From CBDCFT01 sp965216365 (GTDB lineage: Bacteria > Pseudomonadota > Gammaproteobacteria > Arenicellales > CBDCFT01): a stretch of 64,000 nucleotides of DNA. The stretch covers positions 62,001 through 126,000 of the forward strand of contig CBDCFT010000015.1 of assembly GCA_965216365.1 (NCBI GenBank), in the 5' to 3' direction. The notes below the pieces were generated by a model that saw only the letters and a list, made by a program, of their open reading frames with translations, searched no databases and had not been told where the DNA came from. A program made the position numbers and the translations under genes. Shown here piece after piece: positions 26,175 to 35,364 of the stretch (its first letter is position 1; every line of letters begins with the position of its first letter).

Positions 26175-27422
26175 TCAACTGCGTGGTTTGAAGTCACGTA
26201 CAGACGACGCCGCGTTGCGTAAATCCGCATCTATTTGCAGATTTTGGTTACGATTTCGTAACGTCCCCATCGACGGTTCGTGTTCAAGTCCCATCACAGG
26301 TATCAGGTCAATCAAGTCCTGATGCACGTCACTCATGCCCTGCTCGATCGACGACAGATTGTTGCGCGGAAGAACGCTGGAATTGAGATTTTCCTGTATC
26401 CACTGGACGAAATTCGCGTCTTCACGAGTAACCTGATCATTGATACGCATATTCAAATAACGTGCGGCCTGCACTTCGCGGCGATCATCCGGTAGTGCGT
26501 AAACGCCATAAACATACAACGTCTTATTAAAATCGACCGGAATGGTTTGAAAGAAATCCATACAGTCCGGATAAAATCCAAACGAATGGTTGGGGAACAT
26601 GCCCACATAAAACCAGGTGCGTTGTAAGTGTTCCGGTAAGTGCGAGAATCGGGGAAGAATTGATTTGTAACGTGCGACACCCCAATGTCGGGAATGTTCA
26701 TCGTTAATACGACCGTAAGTCACGTAAACATTCTCACCCAGATCGTGATCTTCATAATCGGCTCCATACAACGAATGCAACGCGGGATGCCCAGGCGGTA
26801 CGTGATAACCTTCGTTATCAACGTCATGGATTAACTTCCAATTCACCGTTTGCAAATCGCGCTTTATGGGATGCAATGGCTGCAATTCCTGTAAGCGATA
26901 GTGTTCAAGTTCAAACAACGCCGGTTGTAATTGCTCAGCAACACTTCGGCCACCACTTTCAAATCGGATAAAAAGTAAACCCTTCCATTCCTCAAGTTCG
27001 ATTACAACTAGTCCGTGTTCCTGCCTGTTCAGGTTATCGAATGACTCTGGTTTTGGAATATTTTTAATCGAACCGTCGAAGTTATAAGTCCAGCCGTGAA
27101 ACGGACATACGATAGCGTTCCTGCAGTTTCCGCGCTCATTCTTTACCACGCGACTACCACGGTGACGGCAGACATTATGAAACGCGCGTATGGATTTGTC
27201 GGCACCGCGAATCACCATAACGTGTTCACCTAGCGCCTTGAATGTTAAATAGTCGCCTTTATTGGGTATGTCATTTACATGACCGACGAAATACCAGTTG
27301 TGCCTAAAAATCGTTTCGATTTCAAGTTCCAGTAATTCGCGGTTTTGATATGTCCAGGGCGCTAACGTTCTGTACGTCATTGGTTTTCGTGTGGTCACAC
27401 TTATCTCGTCAGGTATTTTCAT
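26175..27422 (-). CDS. Rieske [2Fe-2S] oxygenase, alpha-subunit type
   Basis: A 415-residue ring-hydroxylating-type oxygenase. The Rieske cluster ligands are CRHRGSR and CPFHGW about 20 residues apart. The mononuclear iron site lies in DVDNEGYHVPPGHPALH. The RMS of the Rieske region resembles N-demethylating members (choline, glycine betaine and stachydrine oxygenases) more than aromatic dioxygenases, but this is a judgement by eye. It needs a reductase partner that is not in the window. Neighbours on both sides are catabolic genes on the same strand. Confidence 0.88.
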   Translation of the reverse strand: MKIPDEISVTTRKPMTYRTLAPWTYQNRELLELEIETIFRHNWYFVGHVNDIPNKGDYLTFKALGEHVMVIRGADKSIRAFHNVCRHRGSRVVKNERGNCRNAIVCPFHGWTYNFDGSIKNIPKPESFDNLNRQEHGLVVIELEEWKGLLFIRFESGGRSVAEQLQPALFELEHYRLQELQPLHPIKRDLQTVNWKLIHDVDNEGYHVPPGHPALHSLYGADYEDHDLGENVYVTYGRINDEHSRHWGVARYKSILPRFSHLPEHLQRTWFYVGMFPNHSFGFYPDCMDFFQTIPVDFNKTLYVYGVYALPDDRREVQAARYLNMRINDQVTREDANFVQWIQENLNSSVLPRNNLSSIEQGMSDVHQDLIDLIPVMGLEHEPSMGTLRNRNQNLQIDADLRNAASSVRDFKPRS

Positions 27423-27474
27423 TATACCGTTGACTAAATTCTTGTGAACGAGATCGGCTGATTAGGTTACCCGA

Positions 27475-28275
27475 CTAGCCGGGTTTTTTCGCATGATAGA
27501 CAAATCGACTTAAGCGTTTTTCACGGGCGAGTTTCGCGACCAGATGCAAATACGCCTGACGTTGAGTGAACGGCTCGACGCCTTCCAGTTTAGACAACGT
27601 TGACGCCAGCTTTGCACGCGCCTGATAGCGATTATTTGCCACCTGTTGGCAATTTTCGGTGACATCCTGCGTTCGCAAAACCTCAAAACCGTGTTCATTT
27701 AGTAGCTGTTCATTTACACCAGGGGCAATGTATTGCGAAAATCCGTTCGCGCTGCGCAATGCAAATTCGTCGTTGTTGATGACACCGGTCATGACGCCAC
27801 CATCTGTATACAAAAGACATCCATCCGATTTCAGTACACGGTATATTTCGGACAAAAGTTGATCACGACGCGGGATGTGAAAAAATGCGTCAAAGCTGAC
27901 GACGGCGTTGAATTCATTTTTCTTAAATGTAAATGGCTTTGTAGCATCGTATTGAACAAATGAGGCTTTGTCTGACAAGTTGTTGTCGAGCGCTAATTGA
28001 TTAGCCGACGCAACGCCGTCGTGACTTAGATCAATGCCGACGATTTCACAACCGGCTTGCTGCGCAATAAATACTGCCGGGCCGCCACCCCCGCTACCGA
28101 TGTCAAGCACGCGTAATCCGGCAGACAAATCCAGCCAGGATACAAATTGTTCTAACTCATCGCGGGTCAGCCAACTGTGCTGGCCGATGTCATCGTCGCC
28201 AAAAGCTGCTTTTCTTTCGGCCTGGGTAGCTTCGGTTAACAGGTGTTGATAGGCAGCGTCGTACTCATTAGCCAT
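27475..28275 (-). CDS. Class I SAM-dependent methyltransferase
   Basis: A 266-residue methyltransferase. Motif I is VLDIGSGGGGPAVFIA, followed by the acidic ligand in EIVGIDLS, FVQYDATKPF and VVSFDAFFHIP. The substrate domain is unlike ubiquinone or tRNA enzymes. The family includes amine and sarcosine/dimethylglycine N-methyltransferases, so a methyl-group role on an amine substrate fits the neighbourhood. The stop of the upstream hydrolase gene is only 3 nt away, so they are co-translated. Confidence 0.85.
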   Translation of the reverse strand: MANEYDAAYQHLLTEATQAERKAAFGDDDIGQHSWLTRDELEQFVSWLDLSAGLRVLDIGSGGGGPAVFIAQQAGCEIVGIDLSHDGVASANQLALDNNLSDKASFVQYDATKPFTFKKNEFNAVVSFDAFFHIPRRDQLLSEIYRVLKSDGCLLYTDGGVMTGVINNDEFALRSANGFSQYIAPGVNEQLLNEHGFEVLRTQDVTENCQQVANNRYQARAKLASTLSKLEGVEPFTQRQAYLHLVAKLAREKRLSRFVYHAKKPG

Positions 28276-28278
28276 GTG

Positions 28279-29532
28279 TTAAGTATCGACGCGGTTTGCG
28301 CGTTCGTAAACGGCGTTTAACAAGACATTGACGCTGGGCAAAGTATATTCAAGTTCAATGTGTTCCGCTTCGTTATGGGTAATGCCATCTTTACAGGGCG
28401 AAAAAATCAATGCCGTCGGTGCGATTTGTGAAATGTAATAAGCGTCGTGACCGGCGAGACTCATCATTTCTTTATACGGAATGTCCAGATTACCCGCTGC
28501 CGTTCGCATGGTGTCAAGCAGATCTGAATCGAACACTTCGTCACCAAATTCCCAGTTTTGCACGATTTCCATTTCCACATTCGCACGTTTACAGCACTCG
28601 GGTATCGCTTGTTTTAGTTCTTCCAGCATTTTCTTCGCCGCTTTTGGATCGGGGTGACGAAAGTCCACGGTGATCTGTACCCAATCCGGCAAAATACCGG
28701 CCTTGTTCGGCCACACCTGCATGCGAGGAACTGTGGAGCGGCCTTCAGGATGATAACGCCAACCGATGTCATTCACTTCTACCGCCAGCATGGATGCGCC
28801 GATCAACGCATTCTTGCGTTTGTCCATAGGTGTCGGGCCGGAATGTGCGCATTCACCGTGCACATCGATATTCATGCCGTAGGTTTTGAAACCGGCGGTT
28901 ACAAAACCCACATCGATACCTTCCGCTTCCAGCAGCGGACCCTGCTCAATATGCAACTCATAGTAAGAATCCAGCGCACGGCCACCCACAGGTGTATCGC
29001 CGTCGTAACCGATACGTTTCAGTTCATCACCGAAGCGAACACCGTCGTCATCTTTTTGATCGAGCACCCAATCGATATCGTAAACACCGCTGAAAGCGCC
29101 CGACGCAATCATCGAGGGGTTAAATCGTGCGCCCTCCTCGTTGGTCCAACATACAACTTCAATTGGCCGTTCGGTTTCCTTTTTATTGTCGTTAAGGGTG
29201 CGGACAACTTCCAAGCCCGCTAACACACCCAGTATGCCGTCGTATTTTCCACCCGCTACCTGGGTGTCGAGATGGCTGCCAATAACCACCGGTGCCAACG
29301 AATTGTCCTTCCCTTCGCGACGCGCGAAAATGTTGCCGACCTTATCAACGGTAACGGTACATCCGGCGTCTTTACACCACTGCACGAATACATCGCGCAT
29401 CTCCTTATCGGCATCGGTCAACGCGAGGCGGCATAGACCTGTCGTCCTGCCCGGCCCGATTTCACCCGAACGCTCAATGGTCGACCACAGGCGGTCGCCG
29501 TTGGCGAAAAGTTGTTCGATTATTTCTGACAA
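28279..29532 (-). CDS. M20-family Zn-dependent carbamoyl-amino-acid/ureide hydrolase
   Basis: A 417-residue amidohydrolase of the N-carbamoyl-L-amino acid hydrolase, beta-ureidopropionase and allantoate amidohydrolase group. Metal ligands are seen in GSHLDTQVAGGKYDGILG, EEGARF, LHIEQGP and THNEAEH; AGHDA is also conserved. The reaction cleaves a ureido (N-carbamoyl) group to amine, CO2 and ammonia. Which ureido compound is used cannot be told. It lies directly downstream of a deiminase-fold gene whose product would be a ureido compound, which is consistent. Confidence 0.9.
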   Translation of the reverse strand: MSEIIEQLFANGDRLWSTIERSGEIGPGRTTGLCRLALTDADKEMRDVFVQWCKDAGCTVTVDKVGNIFARREGKDNSLAPVVIGSHLDTQVAGGKYDGILGVLAGLEVVRTLNDNKKETERPIEVVCWTNEEGARFNPSMIASGAFSGVYDIDWVLDQKDDDGVRFGDELKRIGYDGDTPVGGRALDSYYELHIEQGPLLEAEGIDVGFVTAGFKTYGMNIDVHGECAHSGPTPMDKRKNALIGASMLAVEVNDIGWRYHPEGRSTVPRMQVWPNKAGILPDWVQITVDFRHPDPKAAKKMLEELKQAIPECCKRANVEMEIVQNWEFGDEVFDSDLLDTMRTAAGNLDIPYKEMMSLAGHDAYYISQIAPTALIFSPCKDGITHNEAEHIELEYTLPSVNVLLNAVYERANRVDT

Positions 29533-29567
29533 TTGATTGTAGGAACGAGCTTACTCGCGAATAATTC

Positions 29568-30497
29568 CTAAACAGGATCGCGTCGCAACGGTTGTGCCAT
29601 GCAATGCACGCCGCCACCGGCGCGTGTAAATTGCGTCATATCAGGATCATAGACTTCAAAACCACGCGCACGCAGTTGCGCATTCAGATCTTTGCTTTCC
29701 GCAGTAGACAATACGCGGTCATTGCCCAAGGACATGACGTTGCACCCTAGATTCATGGTGTCGCGGAAACTGACCGGGATGATGTCGATATTTTTTGATT
29801 TCAACCAGGATACGATTTTAGGCTCGGTTGTATCCAGGCACACTGCTACCAGTTTTTCAGCCAGCATGCACACCATTAAATCGATGTGTACATAGAACGA
29901 ATCCATCGGTGCATACATGATCTCCCAGCCTTCTTTTTCAAACCACGCGCCGATTTGTTTGGCTGACTGTTCTTCACAACGAAATCCGGTGTAGCCAATC
30001 AACACGCAACCCGGTTCGATAATATCGAAATCACCGCCTTCAAAATTGCCTGCGCTGACCATATCGTAAATCGGGATGGCGTTGGCTAAATAAAATCGCA
30101 GACAACTGGCGTACTCGCCACGACGGCGCGGGTTGGCGAGCTGACAAATCACCGCACCGTAAGGCGTCATGAAACTGGAATCGCGTGCGTACACCTGATA
30201 AGGCGTGTGTTCGTTTGCCGGCAGGAAATGCACCTTAACGCCCGCCGATTCGTACGCACTCACCATCTCGGCGTGTTGACGCATGGCCAGGTCTTTGTCG
30301 AACTGATAACCCTGGCGCAAACTTTCGCGCACAATGGAGCTGTACACGGCGTTGTCTTCCATCCAATGAAAAGTCTGCGCCGGACCGAGCAACACGTCGT
30401 GCAACACACCGTACTCAGAATTCATATTCCAATCGCGCGATTCCTGCGTGCCACCGTCGGGATTGCGTGCTTTTAGAGTGTCTTTTGATATTGTCAT
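29568..30497 (-). CDS. Arginine-deiminase-fold guanidino-modifying enzyme
   Basis: A 309-residue enzyme of the arginine deiminase, amidinotransferase and dimethylarginine hydrolase superfamily. The catalytic set is visible: acidic EGGDF near residue 155, His in SFYVHIDLM, and nucleophilic Cys in GGGVHCMAQPL near the end. YARDSSFMTP is also conserved. It would hydrolyse a guanidino group to a ureido group plus ammonia or amine. Candidate substrates are arginine, methylarginines, guanidinoacetate or creatine. It lies 35 nt upstream of the M20 hydrolase. Confidence 0.85.
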   Translation of the reverse strand: MTISKDTLKARNPDGGTQESRDWNMNSEYGVLHDVLLGPAQTFHWMEDNAVYSSIVRESLRQGYQFDKDLAMRQHAEMVSAYESAGVKVHFLPANEHTPYQVYARDSSFMTPYGAVICQLANPRRRGEYASCLRFYLANAIPIYDMVSAGNFEGGDFDIIEPGCVLIGYTGFRCEEQSAKQIGAWFEKEGWEIMYAPMDSFYVHIDLMVCMLAEKLVAVCLDTTEPKIVSWLKSKNIDIIPVSFRDTMNLGCNVMSLGNDRVLSTAESKDLNAQLRARGFEVYDPDMTQFTRAGGGVHCMAQPLRRDPV

Positions 30498-30548
30498 TGT
30501 TTAATCCTATTACCAGGTCTATAACCGACAGTCTAATACAAAAAGTAA

Positions 30549-31901
30549 TTATCTACCGTCTTTGAATTTATACCACGCATAAGCCCCTCGCAGCGCCCAG
30601 GGACGAATTGCACCAAAAGGAAATTTAGGTGCGAGACCGCGGAGCGGTTTTGGCAAATCGTCGATCTCTTCTTTTCCGGCAATCGCGTTGGCGAGTTTCA
30701 TCCCACACCACGGTGCGGTGTTCACGCCATTTGCGTGATAACCGAATCCGTACCAGACGCTGGGGTCGTCGTTTAACTGTCCGACCGACGGTGTCAACTT
30801 GCGCGTGACGCATACCAGGCCTCGCCAAAAGTAATCGATGTCGACGCCTTTCCACTCGGGAAACACCTCGCCTAAGCGCTTAATCATCCATTGTTTCATT
30901 TTCTCGCCATCACGCGCCGTGCCGGTGGTATCGCCGCGCGCGCCAAACAAGAAACGTTTGTCCGGCAACATGCGGTAGTAAAACAATAAAGTACGCGTGT
31001 TGCAGATAGGATTATTCGTATTCCAACTGTGCGCCTGTAATTCTTTATCGGTTAAAGGACGCGTGACTATGATGTTGGAAATGGCTGGCAGCATCATGTT
31101 GTCGAACTGCGCATGCAATCCTTCACGAGTGAAACCGTTACTCGCAACCAGCACCTGCCTGGCACGCAGTGTTCCATTTCTGGTCACCAGTTCATGCCAG
31201 CCGTCTTTTTTATGCCATGCGCTGACAAAGCTATGTGGGCATAACTTGGCGCCATGTCCTGCGGCGGCTTCACCCAAACCCTGCGCGAACTTGAGCGGGT
31301 GCAACGCGAATCCGACCTGCATGTGCAAAGCGCCAAACTGCTCAGTCGAATCATGTCCTATCTCGGCAAATTCCTGTTTGGAATAAAGCGTGGTTTGTAT
31401 GCCGAATAGTTTTTGTAATTGTTCCGCTTCGTACTTTAATTCGTCGAACCGATTGGGCGCATGGGCTACATTTATGTTTCCGTCACCCACAATGTCGCAA
31501 TCGATATTTTCATCAATGCTTAGCCTTCGGGTGAGTTCCGCGCCTTCGATCTGGGTTGCATAAAATCGTTTGGTTTCCTGCAGGCCAAACCTGGCGATCA
31601 TTTGGTCAATCGACATTTTGGTCGCAGGGATACAACAAAAGCCGCCGTTGCGCCCGGACGCACCCCAGCCGATGTGTCCTGCTTCCACAACACGCACATC
31701 AATGGAGTGGTCGCGTGCCAGATGCAACGCCGCCGACAAGCCCGTGTAACCGCCGCCTATGATGGCAATATCGCAGGATTCATCGGTTTGTAACGGCGAG
31801 TAATTTTGCGTGGATGGGTTCGCCGTCGCTTGCCAATAACTCGGCACGGGACAGGTATCGTCGTACATCGATGTGTCGTACAGTGTTCTTAGTTTTTTCA
31901 T
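30549..31901 (-). CDS. DAO-family FAD-dependent oxidoreductase
   Basis: A 450-residue flavin oxidase. The dinucleotide motif IAIIGGGYTGLSAALHLARD is near residue 46, and GHIGWGASGRNGGF is the second FAD segment. It resembles PuuB (gamma-glutamylputrescine oxidase) and OrdL-type enzymes. The C-terminal GFGYHANGVNTAPWCG is also typical. It oxidises a secondary or primary amine to an imine, with hydrogen peroxide as product. It heads the co-directional catabolic block, 51 nt before the deiminase-fold gene. Confidence 0.9.
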   Translation of the reverse strand: MKKLRTLYDTSMYDDTCPVPSYWQATANPSTQNYSPLQTDESCDIAIIGGGYTGLSAALHLARDHSIDVRVVEAGHIGWGASGRNGGFCCIPATKMSIDQMIARFGLQETKRFYATQIEGAELTRRLSIDENIDCDIVGDGNINVAHAPNRFDELKYEAEQLQKLFGIQTTLYSKQEFAEIGHDSTEQFGALHMQVGFALHPLKFAQGLGEAAAGHGAKLCPHSFVSAWHKKDGWHELVTRNGTLRARQVLVASNGFTREGLHAQFDNMMLPAISNIIVTRPLTDKELQAHSWNTNNPICNTRTLLFYYRMLPDKRFLFGARGDTTGTARDGEKMKQWMIKRLGEVFPEWKGVDIDYFWRGLVCVTRKLTPSVGQLNDDPSVWYGFGYHANGVNTAPWCGMKLANAIAGKEEIDDLPKPLRGLAPKFPFGAIRPWALRGAYAWYKFKDGR

Positions 31902-31949
31902 CGATTTAACTAATATGGGTCCACTTTAAACCTGCATCTAATTATCCTG

Positions 31950-32075
31950 CGTCATGCCGCACTTGATGCGGCATCCAGTTAAAAAAATATGCGCGAAGAG
32001 CGCATCGATTTATTTTATCTACTTTAAGTCTGTGTTGTTTCACCGGACTCCCGCTATTGCAGGGGTAATGAATGA
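31950..32075. repeat. Dispersed inverted-repeat region (GCAT hairpin half and reverse half)
   Basis: The sequence CGTCATGCCGCACTTGATGC, with hairpin ATGCCGCA-loop-TGCGGCAT at 31954-31974, is followed about 70 nt later by CCGGACTCCCGCTATTGCAG and GGGTAATGA. Both are the type of short repeat found scattered between genes in many proteobacterial genomes (repeat with CATTCCCGC and GCGGGAATG ends). I see no gene in it. Confidence 0.6.
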
Positions 32076-32096
32076 CAAAGGAAGCTACGATTAAAG

Positions 32097-32185
32097 TGTC
32101 ATTTCGAGCAGCGCGAGAAATCTCAAAAGAAATAAATCGATTAAGTCAGTTGATTACAAGATTTCTCCCTACGGTCGAAATGACA
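32097..32185. repeat. MITE-like inverted repeat
   Basis: Two nested arms pair: TGTCATTTCGA (32097-32107) with TCGAAATGACA (32175-32185), and GAGAAATCT (32115-32123) with AGATTTCTC (32159-32167). The centre is AT-rich. It resembles small non-autonomous palindromic elements common in proteobacteria. It lies between the FAD oxidase promoter region and the SPOR-domain gene. Confidence 0.75.
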
Positions 32186-32217
32186 GAATTAAACCAATAA
32201 AAGCTTTCTTAAGTTTC

Positions 32218-32910
32218 CTAACCGCCTTTGGTAATTTTTAACCGCACTGCTTTGATACCTTGATCGGCCAATCGCTGATCTGTCGCCGCGAGTTTTTTGA
32301 CATTCACGAACGGCCCGAGGCGTACGCGAAAATATTCACCCTGACCTTCGATGGCAACTTTTTGCACATGAGCCTGCAAGCCACTTAATGCCAATTGTGC
32401 TTTCATGCCGTCCGCATCTTTGAAGTTGGCAAAAGACCCTGCTTGCAAGACATAAAACGAGCCTGGTTCCGGCGCTTCGACCTTTGCTGCAGTTGCTTTT
32501 TCCGGGTCGGCTTTTTTCGTCGCGGTTGCCTCCGTTTGTTTCTTTTCTTCTACTTTGGCTATCGGTTTGGGTTCTTCCAGTTTGTCCAACTGCACGTCGT
32601 CCGGGATAATGCTCTCGATAGTCGGCAACACGTTGTAATAATCAAACGTGGTTTTTTCTTCCGGTGTCGGCGCCGCAGTTTCGGGTTCTTTAGTCTCAGC
32701 ATCCGATCGCGACAATTCCATCATGTGTTTCAGCCCGCCACCGAGTTCCGTTGGCGGTTGTTCACGAAAACCGAAGTACAAAGCCGATAACACCGCGCCG
32801 ATAAAAATACCGATGAGTAACATACCCAAACCGGACGATCCCGATGCTTTATTAATCGATGTCGTACGTTGTTTACTTGACCGGGTTCGATTTGGGCGGG
32901 CTTGAGTCAT
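32218..32910 (-). CDS. SPOR-domain protein (FtsN-like)
   Basis: A 230-residue bitopic inner-membrane protein. It has a basic cytoplasmic tail, one transmembrane helix (GLGMLLIGIFIGAVLSALYFG), a long Lys/Glu/Ala-rich linker and a C-terminal SPOR domain (FYVLQAGSFANFKDADGMKAQL to the end) that binds denuded peptidoglycan. Order argS then this gene matches ftsN in gammaproteobacteria. It is shorter than E. coli FtsN (319 residues), so division function is likely but not shown. Confidence 0.88.
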   Translation of the reverse strand: MTQARPNRTRSSKQRTTSINKASGSSGLGMLLIGIFIGAVLSALYFGFREQPPTELGGGLKHMMELSRSDAETKEPETAAPTPEEKTTFDYYNVLPTIESIIPDDVQLDKLEEPKPIAKVEEKKQTEATATKKADPEKATAAKVEAPEPGSFYVLQAGSFANFKDADGMKAQLALSGLQAHVQKVAIEGQGEYFRVRLGPFVNVKKLAATDQRLADQGIKAVRLKITKGG

Positions 32911-32968
32911 TGTTTAAAAATGAATTTAAGTTTGAATCTGTCGCGAAACGTTTCGAAAAGAGAGCGCG

Positions 32969-34705
32969 TTACATTGAAGTCGGTGCGGACACACCGAGTA
33001 AATCTAAACCATTTGCGATAACCTGCCGCGCGGCATCGATCAGGCCCAGACGCGCGGCACGCAAGGGTGCGTCGGATGCGATAAACGGATGGGCGTTGTA
33101 ATAAGTATGAAAACTGTTCGCCAATTCACGCAGATAATAGGCAATCTGATGCGGCTCGTAAGACATGGCAGCAGCTTCAACCACTTCGGGAAAACGCGAC
33201 AAATCGTTCAATAAATCGAATTCATGATCTTCAATGAGCAGATTATAGTCGACGCCACTTTCCCAATCCTGATCCAATCCTTTTTCTTTTAACTGATTGA
33301 ATACACTGCAAACACGCGCGTGGGCGTATTGCACGTAGTACACCGGATTCTCGCTGGATTGCGACTTCGCCAGGTCCATGTCGAAATCCATGTGTTGTTC
33401 GGACTTGCGTTGCACATAGAAAAAGCGCGCGGCGTCGTTGCCCACTTCTTCGCGCAGTTCGCGCAGCGTAACGAATTCGCCTGAGCGCGTGGACATGGAT
33501 ACTTTTTTACCGCCGCGATACAACACCGCGAATTGCACCAGCAACACGGTCAGATCTTTTTCGTCAAAACCCAGCGCTTTATAAGCTGCATTTAAACGTG
33601 GCACCATGCCGTGATGATCTGCGCCCCAGACGTAAATCAAGTGCGCAAATCCACGCTCCATTTTATTTAATAAATAACCAATATCGGCGGCGAAATAAGT
33701 ATGCGTGCCGTTGGAACGGCGCACCACCCGATCTTTTTCATCGCCGAATTCGCTGGAACGAAACCACACTGCACCGTCTTTGTCATACAGGTGACCTGCT
33801 TCCTGCACCACGCTCAAGGCACGCTCGATAGTGCCGTCATCAACCAGGCTTTGTTCGGAAAACCATCGGTCAAACTCAATACGAAAATCGGTCAAATCTT
33901 TTCGTATCACTTCGACCATGGTGTCCTTGGCGACGGTAAAAATCGTTTGATATCCCTCGCCCAGTAACTCCCGCGCGCTTTCGATCACGCTATCGATACT
34001 CTTGTCGGCATCGTCCGGCAGATCGACAAACAGATTTTCCACGGGACGCGCATAAACCCCGCCGTGTTCGCGATGAATATCCGCCGCGATATCAAAAATA
34101 TAATCGCCCTGGTAAGCGTTGGCGGGAAAATCGATGCTCTCGCCACACAACTCCAGGTAACGCAACCAAACGCTTAAAGCCAGAATGTCCATTTGCCGGC
34201 CGGCGTCGTTAAAATAATATTCTCGGTACACTTCGTAGCCAGCGGCTTGAAGAATACGTGCCAGAGTATCGCCATAAGCCGCTCCGCGCCCATGACCGAC
34301 ATGCAAGGGTCCGTTGGGATTGGCCGAGACAAACTCCACCATGACTTTTTGTCCGCCGCCTACTGTCGATTTGCCATACTCATTAGCGGATTTTCGAATC
34401 GTGTCGATTACGCCATTTAAGGCATCGCGCGTGACGAAGAAATTGATAAACCCCGGCCCGGCAATTTCGACACGCTCGATCAAGTCGCTTTGCGGCAAAC
34501 TCGCTATGATTGACTCAGCCAATGCACGTGGATTGGTTTTGGCGATTTTTGCGAGGCTAAGGGCGACGCTACAGGCGAAATCGCCGTGTTGCTTCTGCCG
34601 TGTGCGTTCGACATGCACGGCGTGACCGTCGGGCAATGCAAGATCGCCTTCGGCCTGCATTGCGCGCAAAGCCTGCTCAATCAGTTCACGGATTTGGTGT
34701 TTCAA
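32969..34705 (-). CDS. argS: Arginine--tRNA ligase
   Basis: A 578-residue class I aminoacyl-tRNA synthetase. HIGH motif: NGPLHVGHGRGAAYGD. The KMSKS region is the degenerate KKVSMSTRSGEFVT typical of ArgRS. The N-terminal Add-1 domain and the C-terminal anticodon-binding DALR domain (YVQYAHARVCSVF to the end) are complete. It lies 58 nt upstream of the SPOR-domain gene. Confidence 0.97.
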   Translation of the reverse strand: MKHQIRELIEQALRAMQAEGDLALPDGHAVHVERTRQKQHGDFACSVALSLAKIAKTNPRALAESIIASLPQSDLIERVEIAGPGFINFFVTRDALNGVIDTIRKSANEYGKSTVGGGQKVMVEFVSANPNGPLHVGHGRGAAYGDTLARILQAAGYEVYREYYFNDAGRQMDILALSVWLRYLELCGESIDFPANAYQGDYIFDIAADIHREHGGVYARPVENLFVDLPDDADKSIDSVIESARELLGEGYQTIFTVAKDTMVEVIRKDLTDFRIEFDRWFSEQSLVDDGTIERALSVVQEAGHLYDKDGAVWFRSSEFGDEKDRVVRRSNGTHTYFAADIGYLLNKMERGFAHLIYVWGADHHGMVPRLNAAYKALGFDEKDLTVLLVQFAVLYRGGKKVSMSTRSGEFVTLRELREEVGNDAARFFYVQRKSEQHMDFDMDLAKSQSSENPVYYVQYAHARVCSVFNQLKEKGLDQDWESGVDYNLLIEDHEFDLLNDLSRFPEVVEAAAMSYEPHQIAYYLRELANSFHTYYNAHPFIASDAPLRAARLGLIDAARQVIANGLDLLGVSAPTSM

Positions 34706-34787
34706 CGGACAATAAATTTGAAGCGAATTCGAGAGCCGCCGATTCTAACCGGCACGGTCAAATTGTTGAAGCAAAAGCAGGAATTGA

Positions 34788-35282
34788 TTAGACAACGCCC
34801 GTTTTTGGCATCAAAAACTTTCCCAGCATCCAGATCAGAATCTTGGTCAACAAAACGGCAATGGCGAACGCATACAAGCCGTAGTGAATTTCGATACTGG
34901 CCAATGCACCGAGCTTGACGCTGGCAACCAGCACCGCCACGACGAATACATCGAGCATGGACCACTTACCCACCGCACCCAGCCACTTTATCCAGCGTAA
35001 CGACCGCAATGGCTGATCCGGCCCCATATTGGCGCAAAACCAAATAATAAAAATTTTGATAAGTGGAAACAGCACGCTAAATACGAACAACAATAAACTA
35101 AGCGGAATATGACCTTGCTGCCATAACGTCGCCAGGCCTGACCAAATAGAAAAAGTATTGGTTACAAACACCAGTTTCTTCAACGTCAACAAGGGAGTAA
35201 CAAGACCGACAATCAATGCGACCAGCGTAATACCGGCCAGAATATTGATTAGAAGTTTTTTGTCTTCCGGGATGGCTCCCAT
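34788..35282 (-). CDS. PqiA-like paraquat-inducible membrane protein
   Basis: A 164-residue membrane protein with four hydrophobic segments, matching one PqiA domain. LPLIKIFIIWFCANMG, RWIKWLGAVGKWSMLDVFVVAVLVASVKLG and the end are conserved. PqiA proper has two such domains (about 400 residues) and Cys zinc ribbons that are absent here, so this is a single-domain member. It may belong to a lipid-trafficking Pqi or Yeb-type system but no MCE partner is next to it. Confidence 0.82.
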   Translation of the reverse strand: MGAIPEDKKLLINILAGITLVALIVGLVTPLLTLKKLVFVTNTFSIWSGLATLWQQGHIPLSLLLFVFSVLFPLIKIFIIWFCANMGPDQPLRSLRWIKWLGAVGKWSMLDVFVVAVLVASVKLGALASIEIHYGLYAFAIAVLLTKILIWMLGKFLMPKTGVV

Positions 35283-35364
35283 TCCTCATTCCTGAAACTT
35301 CGCCCTGCGTCGTTACACTTTAGCAGGCTTTTCTACACGAATCGCCTATTGCAAAGGCACGGTG

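Noticed and set aside
28654..29223. 189-codon frame antisense to the M20 hydrolase
   Set aside because: No domain, and the opposite strand carries clear metal-binding motifs.
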